Shown in pieces: positions 44,186 to 52,407 of a stretch of 64,000 nucleotides of DNA. How positions within the stretch are numbered: position 1 is the stretch's first letter; each line of letters opens with the position of its first letter. The position numbers and the translations under genes were made by a program. The notes beneath the pieces are model-generated. The model had not been told where the DNA came from. It searched no databases and saw only the letters and a program-made list of their open reading frames with translations. This stretch comes from Amylibacter sp. IMCC11727 (GTDB taxonomy: Bacteria; Pseudomonadota; Alphaproteobacteria; Rhodobacterales; Rhodobacteraceae), in assembly GCF_029854195.1 (NCBI RefSeq), contig NZ_CP122960.1:2920001-2984000 (forward strand), given 5' to 3'.

Positions 44186-45790
44186 CTAAGGCTCTTCTAC
44201 AGGAAAATTCAACAAATTCGCGCGGCGCAACGTGCGCACGGGATAGGTTTCATCAAACTTGAACCGTTCGAGCGAAAAATCAGGTTCCAACCGTTTCAGC
44301 GCGGCCACCATTTTCCACATGTTTTCGCGATCCCCCATGTGCGCATAAAGCGCCAAAAGGTGCCGCAAAGGGGGGCGGAAATTTGGGGTCACTCGGGCCG
44401 CGGATTCCCCGAACTGAATGGCCTCTTCGTATCGACCAGACGCAATACAACTGATGCAATGAAACGTATCCCACCAATGATGAAAGCTTGACCGTCCCGC
44501 AAGATCGGTCGCTTTTTTCGTCAATTGATAGGCTGTTTCAGCATCTCCTTCCCACATGTTTGCGCTGGCCAGGGACGATAGGGAAAACGCACCCGAAAGG
44601 TTTGGATCAAGCTGCTGACTGGCCACAGCATTGGCGGCGCCTAAATCGGTAAACATCAACACTTGCACCTGATTGACCAACGCTTGCACCAATGGGTTGT
44701 CCCCATCCATTTCCAACGCTTTTCGGTTCAACCCTTCGATCATTTCCAAATCGGATGACCTGTTCGTGCTGAGCAGTTCAGTCAGTTGAATGGTTTTCAA
44801 AAGACTTTGCCACGCCAAGAAAAGGCCGTTTTGATCAATGTCATACGCGCTGCGCAACAAACGATCAGCCACATCCAATCGGCTGGCTTCAAAGGTTTCC
44901 ATTTCGCGCACAGCCCGACGCGCCATCGCGGCAGAGGCCAGCTCGGGCCGTTCTGACGGGAAAGTATTGGCCATTGCATCCAGCGTTTTTTCCGCTGCTT
45001 CAACCGTGATGTCTGCCAGCAAATCTTCGGTGGCGGCGCGCATCGAACTGGCATCGACCTGCGCTTTTTGGGTGTGTAAAACGCGGCCCGTTTGCGCATG
45101 GGTTAGACGGATGAACGCCAGACTTTGCCCACCTTCTTCGGCCACTTGCGCATCAATTTCAATTTCCGCCGCATCCTGATCGGTTTCGGCCATGCGCACA
45201 TTTACGTGCCGCCATGCTCGAACCTGTTCGGCAATATTTTGGCCGATCTGGTTGGCCAAAACATCGCCCAAAATACCAGACGCCCCAGTGTTTGGATCGC
45301 TCGTGCGTGTGCGCAAAACCAATCCTTTGTTGCGGGCAACCAATGCTGATTTACGTCGGTCAAATGCGCCGCGCACTTCTTGCAACCACCCTTCAAATGC
45401 GGTGTCGCGCACCAACAATCCTTCGAGCAACTCACGCCCTTTATGGGTCGTGCCATCAAAGTCGTCGTAATCTACTGAGACCAACTCTGGGTCGAGCCGC
45501 ACCGTTGATCGATCGACAATGAAACAATCCGTATGGTCGCCCAACGCGCGACGAATTTGGGTCAGTTCTTGGCGCAGGCTTTGCCCCGCTTGCTCGGGCG
45601 CACGGCCACTCCACAACTTCTCTTCCAAAAACCTTCGGGGTCTGGATTTGCCATCTGTCAGCGCAAGAATCGCCAACAACGCGCAAGCTTTTGAACCCTT
45701 TGGCGTCAGCGGTGTTGCGTCTGGCCCCAACACTTGAAATGGACCAATCGCCTGAATTTTGATCAACTTTGAAACCTTCCCCTCACTCAC
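44186..45790 (-). CDS. BTAD/SARP-like transcriptional regulator
   Basis: 534 residues, starting at a GTG. An OmpR-type winged-helix domain occupies about residues 12-105 (FQVLGPDATPLTPKGSKACALL, landmark; SGRAPEQAGQSLRQELTQIRRAL), followed by the start of a bacterial-activation-like region (EVRGAFDRRKSALVAR). A middle domain (about 170-275) resembles an adenylate-cyclase/TolB-type N-domain module. The last 250 residues are helical TPR-like repeats (NPLVQALVNQVQV, ASANMWEGDAETAY, YEEAIQFGESAARV, RHLLALYAHMGD). There is no receiver domain. It is divergent from the collagen-like PAP2 gene and is the obvious candidate for its regulator. Confidence 0.8.
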   Translation of the reverse strand: MSEGKVSKLIKIQAIGPFQVLGPDATPLTPKGSKACALLAILALTDGKSRPRRFLEEKLWSGRAPEQAGQSLRQELTQIRRALGDHTDCFIVDRSTVRLDPELVSVDYDDFDGTTHKGRELLEGLLVRDTAFEGWLQEVRGAFDRRKSALVARNKGLVLRTRTSDPNTGASGILGDVLANQIGQNIAEQVRAWRHVNVRMAETDQDAAEIEIDAQVAEEGGQSLAFIRLTHAQTGRVLHTQKAQVDASSMRAATEDLLADITVEAAEKTLDAMANTFPSERPELASAAMARRAVREMETFEASRLDVADRLLRSAYDIDQNGLFLAWQSLLKTIQLTELLSTNRSSDLEMIEGLNRKALEMDGDNPLVQALVNQVQVLMFTDLGAANAVASQQLDPNLSGAFSLSSLASANMWEGDAETAYQLTKKATDLAGRSSFHHWWDTFHCISCIASGRYEEAIQFGESAARVTPNFRPPLRHLLALYAHMGDRENMWKMVAALKRLEPDFSLERFKFDETYPVRTLRRANLLNFPVEEP

Positions 45791-45864
45791 CTTATGGTTT
45801 TCCTAGGACCCCCAAATGGCGAATATGCTCATCCCTTAGTAGCAAACTAGCAGGTCTTTTTTGT

Positions 45865-45891
45865 AATTTGTGAAAAAATCGTCAAATTTGT
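45865..45891. promoter_or_regulatory. Direct heptamer repeat AATTTGT upstream of the collagen-like gene
   Basis: AATTTGT occurs at 45865-45871 and 45885-45891, 20 bases apart, in the 177-base AT-rich gap between the SARP-like regulator and the collagen-like gene. SARP-type regulators bind direct heptamer repeats on one helix face, so this is a plausible operator. A TTGACA at 45911-45916 could be a -35 box, but no good -10 is seen at 16-18 bases. AAAAGGAG precedes the ATG at 45968. Confidence 0.35.
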
Positions 45892-45967
45892 TGTCTTAGA
45901 TGCTGAAAAATTGACAAGCGCATCGGATGCTCTTTCAATCAAATTATAGATAAAAGGAGTTTCTCAC

Positions 45968-47131
45968 ATGGCTGTTTTCACCCCACAAGGACCCCAAGGT
46001 CCTCAGGGCCCGCAAGGGCCACAAGGTCCGCAAGGCCCACAAGGACCGCAGGGCCCACAAACCCCGCAAGGACCCCAAGGTCCACAAGGCCCACAGGGGC
46101 CCCAAGGATATGCTGGAAATCCCTATGCAGGCACGGCGCTGACTACCACCCGTGATGGAACGCAACGTTTTTGGGATGGTACGCCAACACGGCCCGTGTC
46201 CTATCAATCGGGCAATGGCAGCAGCGCAGAACGGCAATGGAAAACCTTCAAAAAAATGGGCGCTTATCCCCGTTCTGCTGCCATTCTGGCAGAGATCATG
46301 GGGCTCATCCGCGTCGATGATACGGTGGAACACAACACCGCCGGAATCAGTTTTGTGGGCGCTGGCATGAATGAACCCATTGTGAATCTGTCCCGCCCAA
46401 GCCTGAGCGATTTTGAAACACAGCTGCATTACCTGCGCGCGGCGGCAGACCTGCGGTTTGATCGTCAGGCGGAAATTGAAACCCAAATCGGCGATTTGAC
46501 CCCATTCTTTGGCGCGCTCAGCTATCTGTCGAGCAGCAGCAACAAATGGACGCTCGAAGTTTACGCGTTGATCCAACGCACCTGCCAAGTGTGCGAGATG
46601 CGTTTGAAACAGCTCTTTGATTGTCCCCGCCCCATCGCGTTTGCGCAAGAGGTGCAGCCAATGATCCAGACCCCAGGGCATGGCACTTGGCCAAGCGGAC
46701 ACGCGACCGAAGCCTTTGCTGCAGCCACATTGATGGCTTATCTGACGGATCCGAATTACAAAAACCCCGTCAAAGGTGTGCGCGATCAGTTGCCAGCCTA
46801 TCGTTTGGCGGCCCGCATCGCGTTGAACCGCACAGTGGCAGGGGTGCATTTCCCCACAGACAGCGTGGCAGGTGCGGCCCTTGGGATCGGCATCGCCGAA
46901 TTCATCATCAACTATTCTCGCGGCGCGAAAAAGACGTCGAGCTATGCTTTTAACGGCGGCGCATTTAAAGGCGACTTTAACCTGACCTTGCTTGGGGAAA
47001 CGATGCCCCCTGACGGGTCTGGTAGCAGCAATCCAACGATCACCCGCACAGATTTTGCACTGCCGACCAAAGGTCGCACAAATCTGTTGTCAAAACTGTG
47101 GGACGCCGCCGCAGAAGAGTGGGAAGCCTAA
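45968..47131 (+). CDS. Collagen-like Gly-Pro-Gln tract fused to PAP2/vanadium-haloperoxidase domain
   Basis: 387 residues. Residues 5-46 are triplets: TPQ, eight GPQ, TPQ, four GPQ, then GYAGNPYAG. The rest is a PAP2/vanadium-haloperoxidase domain with an intact active site: K214 to R221-P222 (KQLFDCPRP), PSGH at 242-245, and R288...H294...D298 in NRTVAGVHFPTD. Related enzymes bind phosphate or vanadate and act as phosphatases or haloperoxidases. No signal peptide is present, and no membrane segment typical of lipid phosphatases, so it looks like a soluble vanadium-haloperoxidase-type enzyme. The collagen-like tract may trimerise it. AAAAGGAG precedes the ATG, and a strong terminator follows. 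Confidence 0.88.
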   Translation: MAVFTPQGPQGPQGPQGPQGPQGPQGPQGPQTPQGPQGPQGPQGPQGYAGNPYAGTALTTTRDGTQRFWDGTPTRPVSYQSGNGSSAERQWKTFKKMGAYPRSAAILAEIMGLIRVDDTVEHNTAGISFVGAGMNEPIVNLSRPSLSDFETQLHYLRAAADLRFDRQAEIETQIGDLTPFFGALSYLSSSSNKWTLEVYALIQRTCQVCEMRLKQLFDCPRPIAFAQEVQPMIQTPGHGTWPSGHATEAFAAATLMAYLTDPNYKNPVKGVRDQLPAYRLAARIALNRTVAGVHFPTDSVAGAALGIGIAEFIINYSRGAKKTSSYAFNGGAFKGDFNLTLLGETMPPDGSGSSNPTITRTDFALPTKGRTNLLSKLWDAAAEEWEA

Positions 47132-47136
47132 ACCGA

Positions 47137-47175
47137 AATGGCTGCGGGTCGTATGATCCGCAGCCATTCCTTTAA
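47137..47175. terminator. Terminator hairpin between collagen-like gene and S8 peptidase gene
   Basis: An 11-bp perfect stem AATGGCTGCGG / CCGCAGCCATT (47137-47147 with 47158-47168), then CCTTTA. The two flanking genes converge here, so it can act for both, though the T-tract is short. Confidence 0.75.
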
Positions 47176-47193
47176 AGCTTTTCACGAAACGCT

Positions 47194-49272
47194 TTAATAC
47201 GCTTGATCCATACGAGATCGCAAACCAGCCTCATCTGAAACCGTTAACGCACCAAGCTGATCAATCTGATATTTCGGCTGGAACGACCATTGCAATGCTG
47301 CAAGCGCATCCAGTTCCGCTTGCGCATTTTGCGCTGCGGTGTGCCACGGGCCGATATCTGGATTGTTGGCAAACAGCTGCGCCAAGGATCGCGTGATTTG
47401 GGGGGCGGCCACAGATGTGCCTGACAAAACGGTTGTTGTGCCGCTTAACGTGCCACTGGCCATGACACCGCGCAACGTCCAACTGCTGTCGCCAATGGCA
47501 GACAGGCTCGGTTCTTTGCGCACATCAGGCGCCCCAGTTGCGGTATAAGGGGCTGCAAACCCCGTGTCCCCCAGCGCCGCACCAACGCAATAGATTTGCG
47601 CAGGCATTTCGGGAGACACCCAAGCAGAATGGGTTCCCCGCGTGGTGACAGGACCATTTGCAGGTGGGGTATAGGGGGTTTTCTTGGGCGGCGTCCAATC
47701 CCACAATTTGTGATCATCCAAATAGGATTGTCGTGCCAAGGCCTGAAACCCAAGCGGGCGATCGTCGCGTTGCACTTCGATGCGGACCGATTGTTTGGCG
47801 TTTTGCGTGCCAAGTGTGATGGTCCATGGCCCCGATGGCGCAAGGACTTTACTGGACGTAAACGCCGCCGTTGGTGCAATCGCCAACAGGTAATAGGGCG
47901 CAGTTTGCCTACCTCCATCCAAGGGCTGTGCCGCAATGGAATACACCCGCGCCACCGCGCGACCATCCCCTGCTGCCAAAGATACAGATTTCCCTGCGGG
48001 AATGGACCCAAGCGCCAAAGGCGAGGCCTGCAAACAATCCAGCTGCAACAGCATGTCTTCGGGGCGATCTGGCCGCAACTCCACAAAACTTGGCGTATAA
48101 TCCTCTGATTGCACACGCAGGGTCACGGGTTTTGGTTTGTTCGGCTTTACGGTCATATGCCCAATCTGGCGGGTCAAATTGTCATTCCCAAAGGCAAAGA
48201 CCACCCGCATCGGCACACCTGTGCGCTGCTCTCGGCGCAGGATTTCCGCTGCAATTTGGCGATCAATCAGGCTTGTTCCATCCTTGGCCCCAGCCAGCAC
48301 TCCAATCGACAGATTGACCACCAAAGGGCGATGCTGTCCCTTCACCGCCAACGCGTCTGCCTGTTCTATGATCCAGCGCAAGGCCCGCACCACATAAGGC
48401 TGCAATGTGGCTCCTGAAGTGTCTTCGACCGCTTGGGGGGGCAATTGCACCGCCAACATGGGGCAGTCGCGCAGGGCGTCATCTTCATCGGTTGGCTCTG
48501 CTCCTCCTGCGATATCGCACACGGTTGTTCCGTGTGTGCTGGCCAATTCTGAACCTGCACCCGCGGTAACTCCGTTCCAAATCGGGCTGATTTCGTGACC
48601 AAATAGCCGATCATTCACCGCTGCATATTCTGCGGCTTCATCCAGTTGCGGTCCTTTGGCCAATAGCGCGTCAATACTGGCTGCATCCACTTGCAATCCG
48701 TTCTGCATCGACACATGCGATCCGTTTTTCACCAACTGATCCTGCGTTTGCAGCCACACGCCATGCAGCCGCGTTTTTCGCGTGCCTGACGCATCGGATG
48801 TAAACCGCGCGTTCAAATACCCAATAGCATCATCAATGACCGCCACAATTGGCGCCAACATCGGTTTCGTCGGCTTGGCCGTTTGCACCGATTTCGGTCG
48901 CGCAGCCCCATTGGGGATCAGAACAAATTCCGCTTTGTAGGTTTTTGCAAAATTCTCCACGCTGCGTTTTTGGTGCAAAAACACATCCACCTGCACGTCC
49001 GCGCGAGGTGGATCTTGGATCAGGGCGGCGATACGTACCCGTTCTACGTCATCAAGGATGAAATCCGATGCTGCCGTTGCCTGATCTGCTTGCGCGGCCA
49101 ACCACGTTAACGTTGTTTTGATAGATGCGGGGCTGCCTGTTGGCTTTAGTCGTACCAGCGTAATGTCGTATCCAAACGCACCGTCACGCCCTGGCTGGTA
49201 CACATGATCAAACCAATCAAGATAGGCATTATCTGTTTTTGAACGCTTGGCGCCACCCCATGAAAAATTCAT
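47194..49272 (-). CDS. S8 family (subtilisin-like) serine peptidase without signal peptide
   Basis: 692 residues from the ATG at 49272, which has GAAAGGGAG before it; another ATG lies 5 codons upstream. The catalytic triad is visible: Asp in APIVAVIDDAIGYLN (about 147), His in ASTHGTTVCDIAGG (about 247) and Ser in LSGTSVAAPQI (about 610). The spacing to Ser is long, and a central insert of about 200 residues follows the GNDNLTRQIGHM region. The first 130 residues are an extra domain, not a typical inhibitor I9. No signal peptide or secretion tail is seen, so it is presumably cytoplasmic or self-activated. It converges on the collagen-like gene. Confidence 0.87.
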   Translation of the reverse strand: MNFSWGGAKRSKTDNAYLDWFDHVYQPGRDGAFGYDITLVRLKPTGSPASIKTTLTWLAAQADQATAASDFILDDVERVRIAALIQDPPRADVQVDVFLHQKRSVENFAKTYKAEFVLIPNGAARPKSVQTAKPTKPMLAPIVAVIDDAIGYLNARFTSDASGTRKTRLHGVWLQTQDQLVKNGSHVSMQNGLQVDAASIDALLAKGPQLDEAAEYAAVNDRLFGHEISPIWNGVTAGAGSELASTHGTTVCDIAGGAEPTDEDDALRDCPMLAVQLPPQAVEDTSGATLQPYVVRALRWIIEQADALAVKGQHRPLVVNLSIGVLAGAKDGTSLIDRQIAAEILRREQRTGVPMRVVFAFGNDNLTRQIGHMTVKPNKPKPVTLRVQSEDYTPSFVELRPDRPEDMLLQLDCLQASPLALGSIPAGKSVSLAAGDGRAVARVYSIAAQPLDGGRQTAPYYLLAIAPTAAFTSSKVLAPSGPWTITLGTQNAKQSVRIEVQRDDRPLGFQALARQSYLDDHKLWDWTPPKKTPYTPPANGPVTTRGTHSAWVSPEMPAQIYCVGAALGDTGFAAPYTATGAPDVRKEPSLSAIGDSSWTLRGVMASGTLSGTTTVLSGTSVAAPQITRSLAQLFANNPDIGPWHTAAQNAQAELDALAALQWSFQPKYQIDQLGALTVSDEAGLRSRMDQAY

Positions 49273-49389
49273 ATCGCTCCCTTTCAAAATAACCGTAAAA
49301 ATAAGTTACCTTATCAGACGGCACAAAGGCGGCACCTGTCAAACACTACCGTTCGTTGAGTCGGGAAATTACGAGGTTTTCACGCTGGC

Positions 49390-50424
49390 TCAGCGAGCGC
49401 AGGGCAAAACAACTGAAAAGGTGCTGCCTGTGCCTTGCTCGCTATCAATCTGTAAACGGCCCCGATGGCGCATCAAAATGTGCTTCACAATCGCAAGGCC
49501 CAGTCCTGTTCCGCCCTTATCCCGTGATCGGCCCTTATCAATGCGATAAAATCGTTCCGTCAGCCGCGCGATATGTTTGGGCGCAATGCCGTCCCCCTGA
49601 TCCGTCACCGTGATGCGCACCATTTCAGGTTCTTTATCGTCAATACGCGAGGCCACCCTGATCACTGCATCAGGACGAGAATATTTGGCGGCGTTTTCGA
49701 TCAAATTTGCAAAGACTTGGGTCAATTCATCCACATTGCCAAACACATCGGGCAAATCTGCACCAAAATCTGTTGCCACTGTTGCCTGCTCTTTCATCAA
49801 AATCGGCTCCAGCGATGCCACAATCCGTTCCAAAATAGGGTTGATCGTCACCTTTTCTGTAGGCGCATAACGTTCTTCGGATTGCAGTTTTGACAGAGAC
49901 AGCAAATCATCGATCAGCCGCGCCATACGGGCGGCTTCTCTTTCCATCAGTTGTAAAAACCGATCCGAGGCCTGCTGGTCCGACCGCGCGGGCCCTTGCA
50001 GGGTTTCAATAAACCCATAAAGCGCCGTCAGCGGGGATCGCAACTCATGGCTCACATTGGCCACAAAATCCGTTCGCATCTGCTCGGCTTCCAAAATGTG
50101 GCTCACATCCTCAAAGCTCACAACGGCAGATGCTCCATCCCGCGTAGCGTTTTTTTGCAAGGACACCGCTGTCATGCGAAAGGATGTTGGAACGACCAAT
50201 TGCAACCGCACATCCACGCTTTGGCGATCTGCTCCGTCCAGAACATCGTCAACGGCCCGAATGCAGCGTTTGTTCGGCACAAAGTGAGACAGTTTTTTGT
50301 TACGCAACCCCGTCCCAAACAGGCTAACGGAGGCGGAATTGCGATAGGTTATGGTTTGATCTGCGTCGACGATAAACACGGCAACGCTCAGCGCATCCAA
50401 AATGCTCTCGATCTCGCTGTCCAT
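49390..50424 (-). CDS. PhoR-like sensor histidine kinase, soluble
   Basis: 344 residues. A PAS domain (about 5-110: AVFIVDADQTITYRNSASVS) is followed by the H-box FVANVSHELRSPLTALYGF (His at about 126), N-box NLIENAAKYSRPD, G1 DQGDGIAPKHI and G2 GGTGLGLAIVKHIL. Architecture and H-box match PhoR of alphaproteobacteria, which senses phosphate status through PhoU/Pst. There is no membrane segment at all, unlike E. coli PhoR. In many relatives pstSCAB-phoU-phoB adjoin phoR; here none does, so the partner is elsewhere and the phosphate assignment is not certain. Confidence 0.8.
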   Translation of the reverse strand: MDSEIESILDALSVAVFIVDADQTITYRNSASVSLFGTGLRNKKLSHFVPNKRCIRAVDDVLDGADRQSVDVRLQLVVPTSFRMTAVSLQKNATRDGASAVVSFEDVSHILEAEQMRTDFVANVSHELRSPLTALYGFIETLQGPARSDQQASDRFLQLMEREAARMARLIDDLLSLSKLQSEERYAPTEKVTINPILERIVASLEPILMKEQATVATDFGADLPDVFGNVDELTQVFANLIENAAKYSRPDAVIRVASRIDDKEPEMVRITVTDQGDGIAPKHIARLTERFYRIDKGRSRDKGGTGLGLAIVKHILMRHRGRLQIDSEQGTGSTFSVVLPCAR

Positions 50425-50716
50425 TACCAGTTCCTTTCAATCTCACTCTCTTCATTGTCGCATTCCGTGGCTTGGCTCAACCCCGAAGCGGCAATGATCA
50501 ATCGCCGCCCAAAATAATTTGCGCCAAACAGATCAGGCTTCGCCGCAGGACGCCATATTTTTACGCCTTATAATCAGAGTCTTACGGCGAGCCTTGCGCT
50601 CAGCGCATAGCGGCATTCCCCAATTGTCAGTTGTCTTAACGCGCCCGTAAACCCATTTAAGCGTCAATTCAAAGAGCAGGCGCTCTGAAACGCATCAAAG
50701 ACGAAAGGGTTAATAA
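50425..50716. other. Divergent intergenic region, kinase / DUF1127 gene
   Basis: 292 bases with no supported gene. It contains the AGGAACTGG-like leader of the kinase (minus strand) and, on the plus strand, the AAGGG site for the DUF1127 gene, plus a short AGAGC-AGGC-GCTCT inverted repeat near 50671. I see no clear Pho box or sigma-70 promoter pair. Confidence 0.5.
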
Positions 50717-50947
50717 ATGGCCTATATCTCAGACACGACAAACACCTTTGGCTCAACCATTGCAGACGCATGGACAGCTGTAACATCCGCCATCGGCACC
50801 TTTTTTGCCGACATCCACAATGCAGGCGCACGCTCCGAAGCGATCAAAGAACTGCAAGCGATGGATGACGCCACATTGCAAGCAAAGCACGGCATCACAC
50901 GCAGCCAAATCATCGGCTACGTGTTCCGCGACAAACTGCTGCCGTAA
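50717..50947 (+). CDS. DUF1127 domain small protein
   Basis: 76 residues. The C-terminal half carries the short DUF1127-type motif: EAIKELQAMDDATLQAKHGI (about residues 43-62), then TRSQIIGYVFRDK. The N-terminal half is an amphipathic helix-like stretch (TIADAWTAVTSAIGTFFADI). Some DUF1127 proteins bind RNA or take part in phosphate and stress responses in alphaproteobacteria, but no function can be fixed for this one. It is preceded by AAGGG, and it converges with the aminotransferase gene, with stops 4 bases apart. Confidence 0.75.
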   Translation: MAYISDTTNTFGSTIADAWTAVTSAIGTFFADIHNAGARSEAIKELQAMDDATLQAKHGITRSQIIGYVFRDKLLP

Positions 50948-50951
50948 CCCG

Positions 50952-52340
50952 TTACTGCATCAAACCATCGGATTTGAGACCCGCAAGGGTCTCATCCAGC
51001 GCCTGAACCGCGCGGGCGCACAGCAGATCAATTTCATCCTTCGAAATGATCAGCGGCGGTGAGATAATCATCGTATCGCCCACGTGGCGCATCACCAAAC
51101 CATTGGCAAAACACCGTTCGCGGCACCGCAGACCAACCGTGCCAGCATCCACTTTGAACGGCGCGCGGTTTGCTTTGTCTGGGGACATTTCCAACGCCCC
51201 CATCAGACCAATGGATCGGGCTTCGGCCACCAACGGGTGATCCTCCAACTCTTTCCATTTCTTCGCCAAATACGGCGCTGCCTCTGATTTCACGCGGTCA
51301 ACAATGCCTTCTTCTTCCAATAGGCGCAGATTTTCGAGCGCAACGGCACAGGCCACAGGATGCCCTGAATAGGTGTAGCCATGGGCAAATTCTTCCGAAT
51401 TGATCACATCCGCGACCGCATCCGAAATGATCGACCCACCGATAGGCTGATACCCAGATGATAGCCCCTTCGCGATGGTCATCACATCCGGGCGAATGTT
51501 CAGGGTTTGTGACCCAAACCATTCCCCTGTGCGCCCAAAGCCGCAAATCACCTCGTCCGCGATCAACAGGATTTCCCGTTCGGCGCAGATGCGCTGAATT
51601 TCAGGCCAATATGTTTCTGGCGGGATGATCACTGCCCCCGCCCCTTGGATCGGTTCCGCGATAAAGGCAGCCACGTTGCCTTCGCCCAAACGGTCGATTT
51701 CTTGTTCCAACAACCGCGCCCGTTGCAGGCCAAATTCGGCGGGGTCCATATCGCCACCCTCAGCGTACCAATAGGGTTGATCGATGTGGGTGATATCAGG
51801 GATCGGCATCCCCCCCTGTGCGTGCATAAACGCCATCCCACCAAGGCTGGCAGACCCCATCGACGACCCGTGATAGCCATTCTTGCGGCTGATAATCACC
51901 TTTTTGTCTGGCTTGCCCATCAATGCCCAATACTGGCGCACAAGACGGATGTTCGTGTCGTTTGCTTCGGACCCAGAGGATGCGAAAAACGTGTGATTCA
52001 TCCCCTCAGGCGTCAGCTCCGCAATGCGCGATGCCAAAGCCACCACAGGCGGGTGCGTGGTTTGGAAAAACGTGTTGTAATAGGGCAGTTGGTCCATTTG
52101 CGCCGCGGCAGCCTGCGCCAATTCAGATCGGCCATAGCCAAGGTTCACGCACCACAGCCCTGCCATTCCATCCAGAATTTCAACCCCTTCGCTATCTGTC
52201 AGCATAACGCCTTGCGCTTTGGTGATTACACGTGCGCCTTTGGCGTTCAGCTCGTCCCCTTTGGTAAACGGGTGCATGTGATGCGCTGCGTCAAGACGTT
52301 GCAAATCCACGGTAGGCAAATGATTGTCGATGCGTTTCAT
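50952..52340 (-). CDS. Class III aminotransferase (putrescine/omega-amino acid:pyruvate type)
   Basis: 462 residues, PLP enzyme. ASSGSEANDTNIRLVRQYW (about 120-138) and RKNGYHGSSMGSASLGG bind the cofactor. The Asp is in LIADEVICGFGRTGEWFG (about 259-276), and the PLP lysine is in MTIAKGLSSGYQPIGGS (about 290). The pattern matches SpuC-like and omega-amino acid:pyruvate aminotransferases, so putrescine or another omega-amine is the likely donor; this fits the agmatinase genes nearby, but the exact substrate is inference. It is on the same strand as the DMT transporter upstream, 67 bases apart. Confidence 0.88.
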   Translation of the reverse strand: MKRIDNHLPTVDLQRLDAAHHMHPFTKGDELNAKGARVITKAQGVMLTDSEGVEILDGMAGLWCVNLGYGRSELAQAAAAQMDQLPYYNTFFQTTHPPVVALASRIAELTPEGMNHTFFASSGSEANDTNIRLVRQYWALMGKPDKKVIISRKNGYHGSSMGSASLGGMAFMHAQGGMPIPDITHIDQPYWYAEGGDMDPAEFGLQRARLLEQEIDRLGEGNVAAFIAEPIQGAGAVIIPPETYWPEIQRICAEREILLIADEVICGFGRTGEWFGSQTLNIRPDVMTIAKGLSSGYQPIGGSIISDAVADVINSEEFAHGYTYSGHPVACAVALENLRLLEEEGIVDRVKSEAAPYLAKKWKELEDHPLVAEARSIGLMGALEMSPDKANRAPFKVDAGTVGLRCRERCFANGLVMRHVGDTMIISPPLIISKDEIDLLCARAVQALDETLAGLKSDGLMQ

Positions 52341-52407
52341 GAGGCGGGCTCCCTTAACTGTTCTCCCGATCTAACGCTGGGGCATCAGGGGCGTCAAACG
52401 GAATCGC

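Noticed and set aside
45944..46849. 301-codon frame opposite the collagen-like PAP2 gene, with LWALRSL-type repeats
   Set aside because: The repeats are simply the reverse strand of the Gly-Pro-Gln triplets. The PAP2 active-site motifs fix the real frame on the plus strand.
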